A DNA stretch of 48,650 nt from the NCBI GenBank assembly GCA_026418275.1, contig JAOABQ010000092.1:1-48650 (forward strand). The letters run 5' to 3'. Of the stretch, positions 8,787 through 17,215 are shown one piece after another; positions within the stretch are counted from its first letter, which is position 1, and every line of letters begins with the position of its first letter. The notes below the pieces were generated by a model. It saw only the letters and a program-made list of their open reading frames with translations, did not search any database and was not told where the DNA came from. A program made the position numbers and the translations under genes. The stretch comes from Clostridia bacterium (lineage in GTDB: Bacteria; Bacillota; Clostridia; Acetivibrionales; DSM-2933).

Positions 8787-10536
8787 TCCCGCCACCATCC
8801 TCCTTCCTGTTTATCCATTCACGGCTTATTTTAGGCTGTCTTTCCATATTTTTCGGGTTTATATAGTCCGGTCTTGTTTCCTGTTTCCATATGGGCATTC
8901 TTAAAAATTCTTCCCTAAGTCCCCCTGCCGTTTTTGGTGCAAAAGGGGCAACAAAAGGTACACCAAAGGACTTTACACTTACAAGCCACAGTCCAAATAT
9001 AAATAATCCTGTTGTAATTCCAAGAAAGCCTGCTGCTACCCCAAGAAGGATAAAACCAAATCTTAGAATTCTGAATGCAAACCCAAGAGAAAAGTTGGGA
9101 ATGGCAAAAGATCCAATCCCTGTAACCGCTACAATGATAATCAGAATAGGACTTACAATATTGGCTGCAACAGCCGCCTGTCCGAGAATCAATGCACCTA
9201 TGATGCCTAAAGTTGGCCCGATAGGCCCCGGAATCCGTATTCCTGCCTCCCGTATCAACTCAAAAGCCACTTCCATGATAAGCAGTTCTACCACAGAGGG
9301 AAACGGCACCTTTTCCCTGGATGCCGTAATCGCAAGTAAAAGGTCGGTAGGAATCATTTCATGATGAAAATTAGTAATCGCAATATAGACACCGGGAAGC
9401 AGCAGAGACATAATAACTGCCATAATGCGAATGATCCTTAGTAAATTGGAATAGGGAAACCGTACATAAGCATCCTCCGCCGCATGAATCAAGTCATTGT
9501 TATTGATAGGCAGCACAAGCACAAAGGGGCTTCCGCTCATAACAATGGCTACCCTGCCGTCGGTCAGCATGGAAGCCACCCGGTCCGGCCTTTCGGTGGC
9601 AATCATCTGGGGTGTAGGCAGGAAAGGATTGTCCTCGATGTATTGCTCCAATTCACCTGTATCTATAATATAGTCTACCCGGATACTTTCTAGCCGTCTT
9701 CTTACTTCCTTTACCAGGGAGTCATTGGCAAGATCCTTGATATAAAGCATAGAGCAAGGAGTCTTACTCCTCTTTCCAATTTGAATGCTTTCAACAATCA
9801 AATTTTCATCTTTTAGCCTTTTTCGGATCAGAGACGTATTTCCTCTTAACGATTCATTGAAGCCCTCCTGGGGCCCCCGGAGTACTAGCTCTGTATTGGG
9901 CCTTTCAACTCCCCTTTGCTGCCAACCTTTCACGTCTGCTGTGAATGCAGCATCTACACCGTCAATATAGATTCCACAACCGCCAAAATTAACATCATCA
10001 ATAACCTGCTGGTGTTCACGGACTTCCTTTAATTGATTGTGGGGCAGTATATGACTTCTTACATATTCTGCGATATCGTTTTCATCACTTTTTATATCCA
10101 TATTGGAAAGAAGCATTAGAGGCTGAAGAATACCCATGTTTATCACATTACGGTCCACCATTCCGTCAATAAAAAACATAAAGGCAGGAATTACTTTGTC
10201 CTTTACAACAATGTCAAATTCCCGGATCACAATATCCCCATTGAGAGGGACACTAAACCTCTTTTTTATGTAGTCCAGGTTTTCCGAAAGATTTTTACTG
10301 ATATCCGGTTTTTCATCGTTTTTCTTCTCTTCCTCCATCTGCTTTGGCTTGATGTTCACCTGCTTATTGAGAAGAAGCTCTTCATTTTTTCTTTTTTTTG
10401 TCTGTTCGGGTTTTTGAGCCGCCTCTTCTTTTTTATTTTGTTCATTCTCCTCTTGTGTTTCCTTTAGAATAAATTCTTCTGTTTTTTTGGGTTCATTAAA
10501 GATAAACATTTTCTTTAAGGTCTTTTTTAAGTCCAC
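8770..10536 (-). CDS. Spore germination receptor subunit A, GerAA/GerKA family
   Basis: First gene of the germinant receptor operon. A large cytoplasmic N-terminal half is followed by a membrane domain of about five or six helices and a basic C-terminal tail. Conserved A-subunit landmarks are visible: the VDYIIDTGELEQYIED region, DRVASMLTDGRVAIVMSGSPFVLVLP, FPYSNLLRIIRIMAVIMSLLLPGVYIAI, and GIRIPGPIGPTLGIIGALILGQAAV. Residues 20-70 are an unusually charged Lys/Glu-rich linker. The likely start is the GTG at 10536 (VDLKKTLKK), which has AAAGGAG eleven bases before it. An in-frame GTG at 10548 overlaps that Shine-Dalgarno sequence and is less likely. A sigma-G-like promoter lies 55-85 bases upstream. 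Length, about 588 residues, is slightly above typical because of the charged linker. Confidence 0.93.
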   Translation of the reverse strand: MDLKKTLKKMFIFNEPKKTEEFILKETQEENEQNKKEEAAQKPEQTKKRKNEELLLNKQVNIKPKQMEEEKKNDEKPDISKNLSENLDYIKKRFSVPLNGDIVIREFDIVVKDKVIPAFMFFIDGMVDRNVINMGILQPLMLLSNMDIKSDENDIAEYVRSHILPHNQLKEVREHQQVIDDVNFGGCGIYIDGVDAAFTADVKGWQQRGVERPNTELVLRGPQEGFNESLRGNTSLIRKRLKDENLIVESIQIGKRSKTPCSMLYIKDLANDSLVKEVRRRLESIRVDYIIDTGELEQYIEDNPFLPTPQMIATERPDRVASMLTDGRVAIVMSGSPFVLVLPINNNDLIHAAEDAYVRFPYSNLLRIIRIMAVIMSLLLPGVYIAITNFHHEMIPTDLLLAITASREKVPFPSVVELLIMEVAFELIREAGIRIPGPIGPTLGIIGALILGQAAVAANIVSPILIIIVAVTGIGSFAIPNFSLGFAFRILRFGFILLGVAAGFLGITTGLFIFGLWLVSVKSFGVPFVAPFAPKTAGGLREEFLRMPIWKQETRPDYINPKNMERQPKISREWINRKEDGGGNETQS

Positions 10537-10591
10537 GCAAATAATCACTCCTTTTTAAAAGGCAATAGGATGATTCATCCTTTTCCAAGTA

Positions 10592-10621
10592 TAGTATGGG
10601 TTGTTTTTGGTCAAATATACA
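10592..10621 (-). promoter_or_regulatory. Sigma-G-type forespore promoter of the germination operon
   Basis: On the minus strand TGTATA (10621-10616) and CATACTA (10598-10592) are separated by 17 bases. This fits the known sigma-G pattern of TGnATA and CATnnTA. It lies 55 bases before the gerA start, as expected for forespore expression of a germinant receptor. A small GGATGA/TCATCC stem (10568-10580) follows in the leader. Confidence 0.72.
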
Positions 10622-10750
10622 AAAGTGTTCTCCATTGTATTTTTATTCAGATAAGATGTCTTGAAAAATTTATACTTTACTGATTACTTTTCTTCCTGAT
10701 ACTATAGATTTATGGTATTTAGGAAAAATTAACCATCTGGAGGTAAAGAC

Positions 10751-12133
10751 ATGCAAAATGAAGAAATTGTCAAACTTGTGGAAAACCATAAAAAATTCTA
10801 CACCACAGGTAAAACCAAAAACCTATCTTTTAGAATTGAACAGCTTAAAAAGTTAAAATCTGCGATAGAAAAATATGAGGATGCCATTTTGGATGCGCTG
10901 GAAAAAGACTTAAGCAAACCGGCCCATGAAAGTTATGCCTCCGAAATCGGATTTGTACTCAATGAAATAGACTATATGATAAAAAAGATTCACTCATTTT
11001 CAAAGCCCAAAAGAGTAAAGACTCCTATCCTCTATTGGGGCGGGTCCAGTTATATCATTCCCGAACCCTATGGAGTTGCGCTCATTATCGGCCCGTGGAA
11101 CTACCCCTTCCAATTGCTTATGAGCCCTTTGGCAGGCGCAATGGCTGCCGGTAACTGCTCGGTCTTAAAGCCCTCCGAGCTTGCACCCCATGTTTCTTCG
11201 GTCATTAAAACGCTGGTTTGTGATACCTTCGAAACTCAATACATCTCGGTTGTTGAAGGCAGTGTGGAAGCATCGACAACTCTTTTGCAGCAGAAGGTTG
11301 ACTATATCTTTTTTACCGGAGGTACAAGGGTTGGAAAAGTTGTCATGGAAGCAGCCGCAAAGAATCTCATCCCCGTGACCCTTGAACTTGGGGGAAAAAG
11401 TCCCTGTATTGTAGACAAGGACATTCATTTAAATTATACCGCCAGAAGAATTGCATGGGGTAAATTCCTCAATGCAGGTCAAACCTGCGTGGCGCCGGAT
11501 TATCTTCTGGTCCACAAGGATATAGCAGAGAAGCTTTGCTTGGAGATAGTAAAGTCCATTGAAGAATTTTACGGGAAAGATCCTTTAGAAAGCAAGCATT
11601 ATGTAAGAATTATCAATGAAAAACATTTTGACAGGCTGGTACGTCTTTTGGACGAAGGTAAAATATTCTATGGAGGGCAGTCAAAAAGAGAGGAAAGGTA
11701 TATTTCGCCTACAATCATCCGGGATTTGAGCTTTGACAGCCTGATTATGCAAGACGAAATCTTCGGTCCCCTTCTTCCTGTCATAGAATACCAAACACTG
11801 GATGAAGCGATTGAAATGATTAATCGTAAGCCCAAACCTTTGGCCCTTTATATTTTTTCAAAAAACAAGAAAATCCAGGATAAAGTACTGGAAGAAACAT
11901 CTTCCGGGGGTGTCTCGGTCAATGATACCATCAGCCACATTACTACAAAATTCTTACCTTTTGGCGGTGTGGGTGAAAGCGGTATGGGAAATTATCACGG
12001 CAGGGCTTCCTTTGATACATTTTCGCATAAGAAGAGTGTCCTAAAAAATACTTTCCTTTTTGATGCGAAATTAAAATACCCACCTTACACAATTAGCCTT
12101 AAATGGTTTAAGAAGCTTCTAAAATTAGTATGA
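10751..12133 (+). CDS. NAD(P)-dependent aldehyde dehydrogenase, class 3-like
   Basis: A soluble 460-residue aldehyde dehydrogenase oxidising aldehydes to acids; length and sequence fit the short ALDH3-type branch. Visible active-site elements are PWNYPF (oxyanion Asn117), FFTGGTRVGK (cofactor loop near residue 187), VTLELGGKSP with general-base Glu212, and NAGQTCVAPDY with nucleophile Cys246. The downstream EIFGPLLPV and FGGVGESGMGNYHG motifs are also present. The ATG is preceded by TGGAGG. The gene is divergent from the germination operon and ends in a strong terminator shared with the topoisomerase genes. The C-terminal tail is hydrophobic and basic (YPPYTISLKWFKKLLKLV), as in membrane-associated fatty aldehyde dehydrogenases, so long-chain aldehydes are a possible substrate. 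That is inference. Confidence 0.92.
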   Translation: MQNEEIVKLVENHKKFYTTGKTKNLSFRIEQLKKLKSAIEKYEDAILDALEKDLSKPAHESYASEIGFVLNEIDYMIKKIHSFSKPKRVKTPILYWGGSSYIIPEPYGVALIIGPWNYPFQLLMSPLAGAMAAGNCSVLKPSELAPHVSSVIKTLVCDTFETQYISVVEGSVEASTTLLQQKVDYIFFTGGTRVGKVVMEAAAKNLIPVTLELGGKSPCIVDKDIHLNYTARRIAWGKFLNAGQTCVAPDYLLVHKDIAEKLCLEIVKSIEEFYGKDPLESKHYVRIINEKHFDRLVRLLDEGKIFYGGQSKREERYISPTIIRDLSFDSLIMQDEIFGPLLPVIEYQTLDEAIEMINRKPKPLALYIFSKNKKIQDKVLEETSSGGVSVNDTISHITTKFLPFGGVGESGMGNYHGRASFDTFSHKKSVLKNTFLFDAKLKYPPYTISLKWFKKLLKLV

Positions 12134-12149
12134 TCAACCCAGTTGTAAA

Positions 12150-12210
12150 AAGGGGTATTTGGATAACAATCTGCGACTTTTCCAAATACCCCTTGAAACA
12201 TTGTTTTTTT
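12150..12210. terminator. Strong bidirectional terminator
   Basis: A perfect 13-bp stem, AAGGGGTATTTGG (12150-12162) with CCAAATACCCCTT (12182-12194), is followed by a T run at 12203-12210. It lies between the convergent aldehyde dehydrogenase and topoisomerase A genes. Confidence 0.85.
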
Positions 12211-12233
12211 AGATTTCTCAATTAAATCAATAT

Positions 12234-14423
12234 TTAATCTTCCAGCGGCAGCATCATCTGTTTCTCTTCCCGGTCTTCCTCTTTGAGATAGCATCCGGTA
12301 GCCGGGATATTTTTTGTCCTGTAATAATCAAGATCCTTAAACCCTACTTCCTCCAGCCTTTTTAGTTTTGTCATGGTACTTCCCTTTTTGGAGTTTAGTA
12401 CCTGTACCCCTTGAGAATCCCTTGTTGATTTTGGATTGATATTGGCAGTATTAAAAATCAATACTTTATCGATGCTGCTAAAAGCAACCAATTCCAAATC
12501 CTCTGTCAGCGCCATGATTTTTACAAGCGGCGACAAATCGGAGTATGCATTGGCAAGCTTCTTCCGGTTTGTCTTGGTAGCATAACTCATAAGGTCTATC
12601 TTTGCAATCTTACCGTTTTCAAAGGCAAAGAGAATATTTCCCTTATAATCATCGGTTGCAATCAGATAAATAATCCTCTCGTCTTCCTCCAGGCCCAGGA
12701 GGTTGGTTAGGTACTCACCCAGACTGCTTGCCTTGCAATCGTTGATTTCATAAATCTTAAGCTTGTATACGGTAAACTTATTTGAAAACAAAAGCAGGTC
12801 TGCTTTATTATGAGTTTCAAGCTCCTGGGTAATAAAGTCGTCATCCTTTAACTTGTGCTCCGGACCCGACCTTAAGGAAGTCAGGGGTATTTTCTTTATA
12901 TAATTATGATCCGTCAGGAAGAGCTTTAAATTATAATCCTCAATCAAATGCTCATGGGTAATCTCTTCAATATGCTCTTCATGAATGATCTCTGTCCGCC
13001 TCGGCTGACCGAATTTCTTTGCCACATCGTTTAACTGCTTGATGATGATCTTTTTGATCCTTTGGTCACTTTCATAAATGCCCTTTAAATCCTCAATCTC
13101 TTTTTGGAGATTTTCCACCTCACTCACACGGTTTAAAATGTACTCCTTGTTGAGATTTCTAAGCTTGATCTCAGCAATAAACTCAGCCTGCACCTGATCG
13201 ATCCCAAACCCGGCCATCAGGTTTGGAACCACCTTTTCTTCCTGCTCGGTATTTCTAATAATTTGAATTGCTTTATCAATATCCAGCAATATCTTTCGAA
13301 GACCCAGCAGCAAATGGAGCTTTTCCGATTTCCTGTCAATATCGAAAAGAACCTGTCTTTTGATACAGTTTACCCTAAAAAGCAGCCATTCCTTTAATAC
13401 TTCCCGGACCCCCATCACCCTCGGCTTTCCGTTTATAAGGATATTGAAGTTACAGCTGAAGGTATCTTGAAGGGGCGTCAGTTTAAAGAGCTTGTTCATC
13501 AGGGTATCCGGCTCTGTACTTCTTCTAATATCCAAGGTGATTTTAAGCCCGCTCAAATCCGTTTCATCCCGCACATCGGTGATATCCTTGATTTTCCCGT
13601 CCTTAATCAGGTTGATAATGGAATCGATCACCGCTTCGGATGTGGTTGTATATGGAATTTCGTAGATTTCAATGCAGCTGTTTTGTTTGTCATGCTTATA
13701 TTTGGCTCGGACCTTAAAGCTGCCTCTGCCGGTATTATATACCTCGGTGATTTCCTTTTCATTGTAGATAAGCTGGCCCCCTGTGGAAAAGTCCGGCGCC
13801 CTCAATACCTTTGTAAAATCCAAATTTTCATCATGGATATACTGTACGGTTGCATCACATATTTCCTGCAGGTTGAAACTGCATAAATTGCTTGCCATTC
13901 CCACCGCAATTCCCTGGTTAGGGTTAACCAGTATATTTGGAAATGTGGTAGGAAGCAGTGTAGGTTCCTTTAATGTCCCGTCATAGTTGTCTATGAAATT
14001 CACGGTATTCTTGTCAATATCCCGGAACACTTCCTCACAAATCTTGTCCAGCTTCACTTCGGTATACCGGGGCGCCGCATACCGCATATCCCTGGAGTAC
14101 TGCTTGCCGAAATTCCCTTTTGAATCGATAAACGGATGAAGTAAAGCACTATTCCCACGGGTAAGTCTCACCAGGGTTTCGTATATGGCCATATCCCCAT
14201 GGGGATTTAGCTTCATGGTCTGACCTACAACATTTGCGGACTTTGTCTTATTCCCTGTTAAAAGCCCCATTTTATACATGGTAAAGAGAAGCTTCCTGTG
14301 CGAGGGCTTAAAACCGTCTATCTCAGGAATCGCCCTAGAAACGATTACACTCATGGCATAAGGCATGTAATTCCTTTCCAGAGTGTCAATAATTTTTTGT
14401 TCTATATAATTTTTCGTTGTCAT
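12234..14423 (-). CDS. Type II topoisomerase subunit A, ParC/GyrA-like
   Basis: The DNA cleavage and rejoining subunit of a type II topoisomerase, 729 residues. The N-terminal winged-helix/tower region is well preserved: PEIDGFKPSHRKLLFTMY, VVGQTMKLNPHGDMAIYETLVRLTRG, and the active-site Tyr120 in MRYAAPRYTEVKLDKI. A C-terminal beta-pinwheel region follows from about residue 500, but I see no GyrA box (QRRGGKG), and the protein is shorter than normal GyrA. That favours topoisomerase IV or a GyrA paralogue over the housekeeping gyrase. It starts 17 bases after its partner subunit gene and ends at a strong terminator, so the two form a two-gene operon. No dnaA, recF or gyrase neighbours are present. 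Confidence 0.85.
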   Translation of the reverse strand: MTTKNYIEQKIIDTLERNYMPYAMSVIVSRAIPEIDGFKPSHRKLLFTMYKMGLLTGNKTKSANVVGQTMKLNPHGDMAIYETLVRLTRGNSALLHPFIDSKGNFGKQYSRDMRYAAPRYTEVKLDKICEEVFRDIDKNTVNFIDNYDGTLKEPTLLPTTFPNILVNPNQGIAVGMASNLCSFNLQEICDATVQYIHDENLDFTKVLRAPDFSTGGQLIYNEKEITEVYNTGRGSFKVRAKYKHDKQNSCIEIYEIPYTTTSEAVIDSIINLIKDGKIKDITDVRDETDLSGLKITLDIRRSTEPDTLMNKLFKLTPLQDTFSCNFNILINGKPRVMGVREVLKEWLLFRVNCIKRQVLFDIDRKSEKLHLLLGLRKILLDIDKAIQIIRNTEQEEKVVPNLMAGFGIDQVQAEFIAEIKLRNLNKEYILNRVSEVENLQKEIEDLKGIYESDQRIKKIIIKQLNDVAKKFGQPRRTEIIHEEHIEEITHEHLIEDYNLKLFLTDHNYIKKIPLTSLRSGPEHKLKDDDFITQELETHNKADLLLFSNKFTVYKLKIYEINDCKASSLGEYLTNLLGLEEDERIIYLIATDDYKGNILFAFENGKIAKIDLMSYATKTNRKKLANAYSDLSPLVKIMALTEDLELVAFSSIDKVLIFNTANINPKSTRDSQGVQVLNSKKGSTMTKLKRLEEVGFKDLDYYRTKNIPATGCYLKEEDREEKQMMLPLED

Positions 14424-14440
14424 TATAAAATACCCCTCTA

Positions 14441-16420
14441 CTAGCTTACATCAATCATATCCATATATTTAAAACCATTCTCTTCGATAAACAGCTTTCT
14501 GCCCGGAAGGTTTTCTCCCAAAAGCAGATCAAAAACAGCTTCGGTCTTTTCCGCCTCATCAGGCGTTACCTGAATAAGTCTTCTTGAAGCAGGGTTCATT
14601 GTGGTTTCCCACATCATCTCAGGCTCATTTTCACCCAAGCCCTTGGAACGCTGAATGGTATACTTTCCGCTAATTTTAGCGGTAATCATAACTTTTTCCT
14701 TTTCGGAGTAGGCAAAATAGGTCTTGCTTTTGGTATTGATCTCGAACAATGGAGATTCCGCTATATAAACCTTTCCTGCCTGTATCAGGGAAGGTACAAG
14801 CCGGTAAAGCATTGCCAGAATCAGCGTCCTGATCTGGAAACCGTCCACATCCGCATCGGTACAAATAATGATCTTGTCCCATCTCAAGTTATCCATATCA
14901 AAGGTATGAAGATCCTTATTGTGCTTGGATTTGATCTCTACCCCACAACCTAGTACCTTTAACAGATCTACAATAATTTCATTTTTAAATATACTGTCAT
15001 ACTCCGCTTTTAAACAGTTTAAAATTTTACCCCTTACCGGCATAATTGCCTGAAACTCCGCATCCCTTCCAAGCTTACAAGCACCTAACGCCGAGTCCCC
15101 TTCCACAATGTAAAGTTCTCTTTTGCTTGTATCCTTGGTTCGGCAGTCCACAAACTTCTTCACGCGGTTTGAGATATCTACCGATCCGCTGAGTTTCTTT
15201 TTGATATTGATCCGGGTTCTCTCCGCTGTTTCTCTGCTTCTTTTATTGACAAGCACCTGCTCAATGACTTTATCGCTTTCAACCTTGTTTTCAATAAAAT
15301 AAACTTCCAACTGCTGCTTTAAGAAATCCGTCATTGCCTCCTGGATAAACCGGTTGGTAATGGCTTTTTTTGTTTGGTTTTCGTAGCTTGTAACCGTTGA
15401 AAAGGAGTTGGTTACAAGAATAAGGCTGTCCTCAATATCCTGAAAAGTAATCTTGGCTTCATCCTTATTATACTTGCCCCGCTGCTTCAAGCATCGGTCA
15501 ATCTCATAAATAAAGGCATTTTTAACTGCCTTATCCGGGGCTCCTCCATGTTCTAAAAAGCTGGAATTGTGATAATACTCCAGCAGGTTGATTTCATTAT
15601 TAAAACAAAATGCAATCTGCATTTTGACTTTGTATTCGGGTTTGTCCTCCCGGTCCTTACCTCGGGTAGAGGTTTCATAAAATTGTACTTCGGTGAGGCC
15701 TCTATCCTTACTGATCTCTTTTACATAATCCACTATCCCGTTTTCGTAGCAGTACTCAAAGTGCTCACCGGATTCCTCATCATATAACTTGAAAGTTAAT
15801 CCGGAATTCACCACCGCCTGCTTTTTAAGCACCGTTTGGTAATACTCCAGAGGAATGCTGATATCGGTAAATACCTCTATATCCGGCTTCCACTTAATGG
15901 TTGTCCCTGTATTTTCATAGCTGCACTTTTCCTTTTGAAGGCCGCCGATATTTTCACCTTTTTCAAAGTGCAGTTCATATTTGAACCCATCCCTAAAAAC
16001 TGTTACGTCCATATATTCGGAGCTGTACTGGGTGGCACAGCTTCCCAGACCGTTTAATCCAAGACTGAACTCATAGTTTTCACCTGCGTTGTTTTTATAC
16101 TTTCCGCCTGCATAAAGTTCACAAAATACAAGCTCCCAGTTGAACCGGTCTTCCTTAGGGTTGTAATCTAAAGGAATTCCTCTTCCCCGGTCCTTGATCA
16201 TGATGGAACGGTCAACATATCTTACAACCTCAATAACCTTCCCATACCCCTCACGGGCCTCATCTATAGAATTTGAAAGGATTTCAAACATCGAGTGCTG
16301 ACATCCTTCAATTCCATCCGACCCGAAAATAACTCCAGGACGAAGCCTGACCCTGTCTGCCCCTTTCAGTGACGTTATACTGTGATTGCCGTATTCGTCC
16401 ACCTTCATTTGTTTAGCCAT
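14441..16420 (-). CDS. Type II topoisomerase subunit B, divergent ParE/GyrB-like
   Basis: The ATPase and TOPRIM subunit partnering the A subunit downstream, 659 residues. The GHKL ATP site is present but altered: FEILSNSIDEA (Glu46, Asn50), DRGRGIP at 77-83 where DNGRGIP is usual, and GLNGLGSCAT at 121 where GLHGVGASV is usual. The TOPRIM motifs are EGDSALGACKLGRD at 440 (the standard Gly-Gly after EGDSA is Leu-Gly) and CTDADVDG at 520. RSKGLGENEPEMMWETTMNP near 591 matches the family. The metal-binding acids remain, so activity is expected. The ATG follows GGGAG by five bases. The many changes in normally fixed positions set it apart from housekeeping GyrB and point to a separate clostridial paralogue group. 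Confidence 0.85.
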   Translation of the reverse strand: MAKQMKVDEYGNHSITSLKGADRVRLRPGVIFGSDGIEGCQHSMFEILSNSIDEAREGYGKVIEVVRYVDRSIMIKDRGRGIPLDYNPKEDRFNWELVFCELYAGGKYKNNAGENYEFSLGLNGLGSCATQYSSEYMDVTVFRDGFKYELHFEKGENIGGLQKEKCSYENTGTTIKWKPDIEVFTDISIPLEYYQTVLKKQAVVNSGLTFKLYDEESGEHFEYCYENGIVDYVKEISKDRGLTEVQFYETSTRGKDREDKPEYKVKMQIAFCFNNEINLLEYYHNSSFLEHGGAPDKAVKNAFIYEIDRCLKQRGKYNKDEAKITFQDIEDSLILVTNSFSTVTSYENQTKKAITNRFIQEAMTDFLKQQLEVYFIENKVESDKVIEQVLVNKRSRETAERTRINIKKKLSGSVDISNRVKKFVDCRTKDTSKRELYIVEGDSALGACKLGRDAEFQAIMPVRGKILNCLKAEYDSIFKNEIIVDLLKVLGCGVEIKSKHNKDLHTFDMDNLRWDKIIICTDADVDGFQIRTLILAMLYRLVPSLIQAGKVYIAESPLFEINTKSKTYFAYSEKEKVMITAKISGKYTIQRSKGLGENEPEMMWETTMNPASRRLIQVTPDEAEKTEAVFDLLLGENLPGRKLFIEENGFKYMDMIDVS

Positions 16421-16673
16421 TTACACTCCCATCCTTCTATGAATAACGAACTTTACTCAAGCATTCGTTACCTCTAAATACATTTCATGATCTTCTTAAA
16501 CTATTACACCAAACTTACGTTCGCATGTCAAGATAAATTATAGTGATACTTTTTTATATAAATACAGCTTGCATCAAATGTTTTTATAGGTAATTCATGT
16601 TTTTTAAGATTTTATATATGAAATACACCAATAGCCTCTTTTGCCGCTTCTTCAAGATCAATTTCGTTATCCG

Positions 16674-17201
16674 TTATTTCCTTTCTATCCAAGCCCTATA
16701 TGCTTTTGCCATTTCCTCTGCAGCTAAATCATTATCAACATTGCCAACACCTGTACACAAACCAGGACAATAAACTTGACTATACCTACCATTATTTTTA
16801 CCTACTTCACGTAATATTGCACTCATGGCAAAATAACAGTTATGTGCAGGTACTGGTCCAGGAAGTTCCATTGTAGGTGCAACAATTAAATACTTTATCC
16901 TATCATCCCCCGTACTGATGGTAAAAGCCTTACCAACTGGTAACGCTCCACCCAAAAAATCGATTTTATCTCTAACTGCATTCTGCAATTTGATCCCAAA
17001 GAAATCGGTATATACTTTATCAATACCCCCATCCATAAATCCATAGCTATTGGCTGGGGAAACGATTGTCTCTTTTGCAACATCTATAATGTTTTCACAT
17101 ATAAAATCTACATTTTGTAATCCGTTAAATGCGCTTTTCAATGCATTTACCACCATCGGGTTCGTATCCACAAAATAGAAATGCATATCTTCATACCTCA
17201 C
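16674..17201 (-). CDS. Macro-domain (ADP-ribose-binding) protein
   Basis: A 175-residue single macro domain. Recognisable elements are SPANSYGFMDGGIDKVY near residue 48, the ADP-ribose-binding loop of the family, GKAFTIST, the YLIVAPTM strand, and YCPGLCTGVGNV near residue 143, the second phosphate-binding loop. Such domains bind or hydrolyse ADP-ribose derivatives. The gene starts 14 bases after argS and is probably co-transcribed with it under T-box control, an unusual association. Directly after the stop, a shifted frame continues for 22 plausible residues (KEITDNEIDLEEAAKEAIG...). The true C-terminus may therefore be longer if the end of the gene carries a single-base error. Exact substrate unknown. 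Confidence 0.82.
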   Translation of the reverse strand: MRYEDMHFYFVDTNPMVVNALKSAFNGLQNVDFICENIIDVAKETIVSPANSYGFMDGGIDKVYTDFFGIKLQNAVRDKIDFLGGALPVGKAFTISTGDDRIKYLIVAPTMELPGPVPAHNCYFAMSAILREVGKNNGRYSQVYCPGLCTGVGNVDNDLAAEEMAKAYRAWIERK

Positions 17202-17215
17202 TTCGCGAAATTTAA

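Noticed and set aside
8891..9364. A 157-codon plus-strand frame inside the gerA gene
   Set aside because: It lies wholly opposite a well-supported gene and has a low-complexity Pro/Ile/Thr-rich make-up typical of an antisense shadow.
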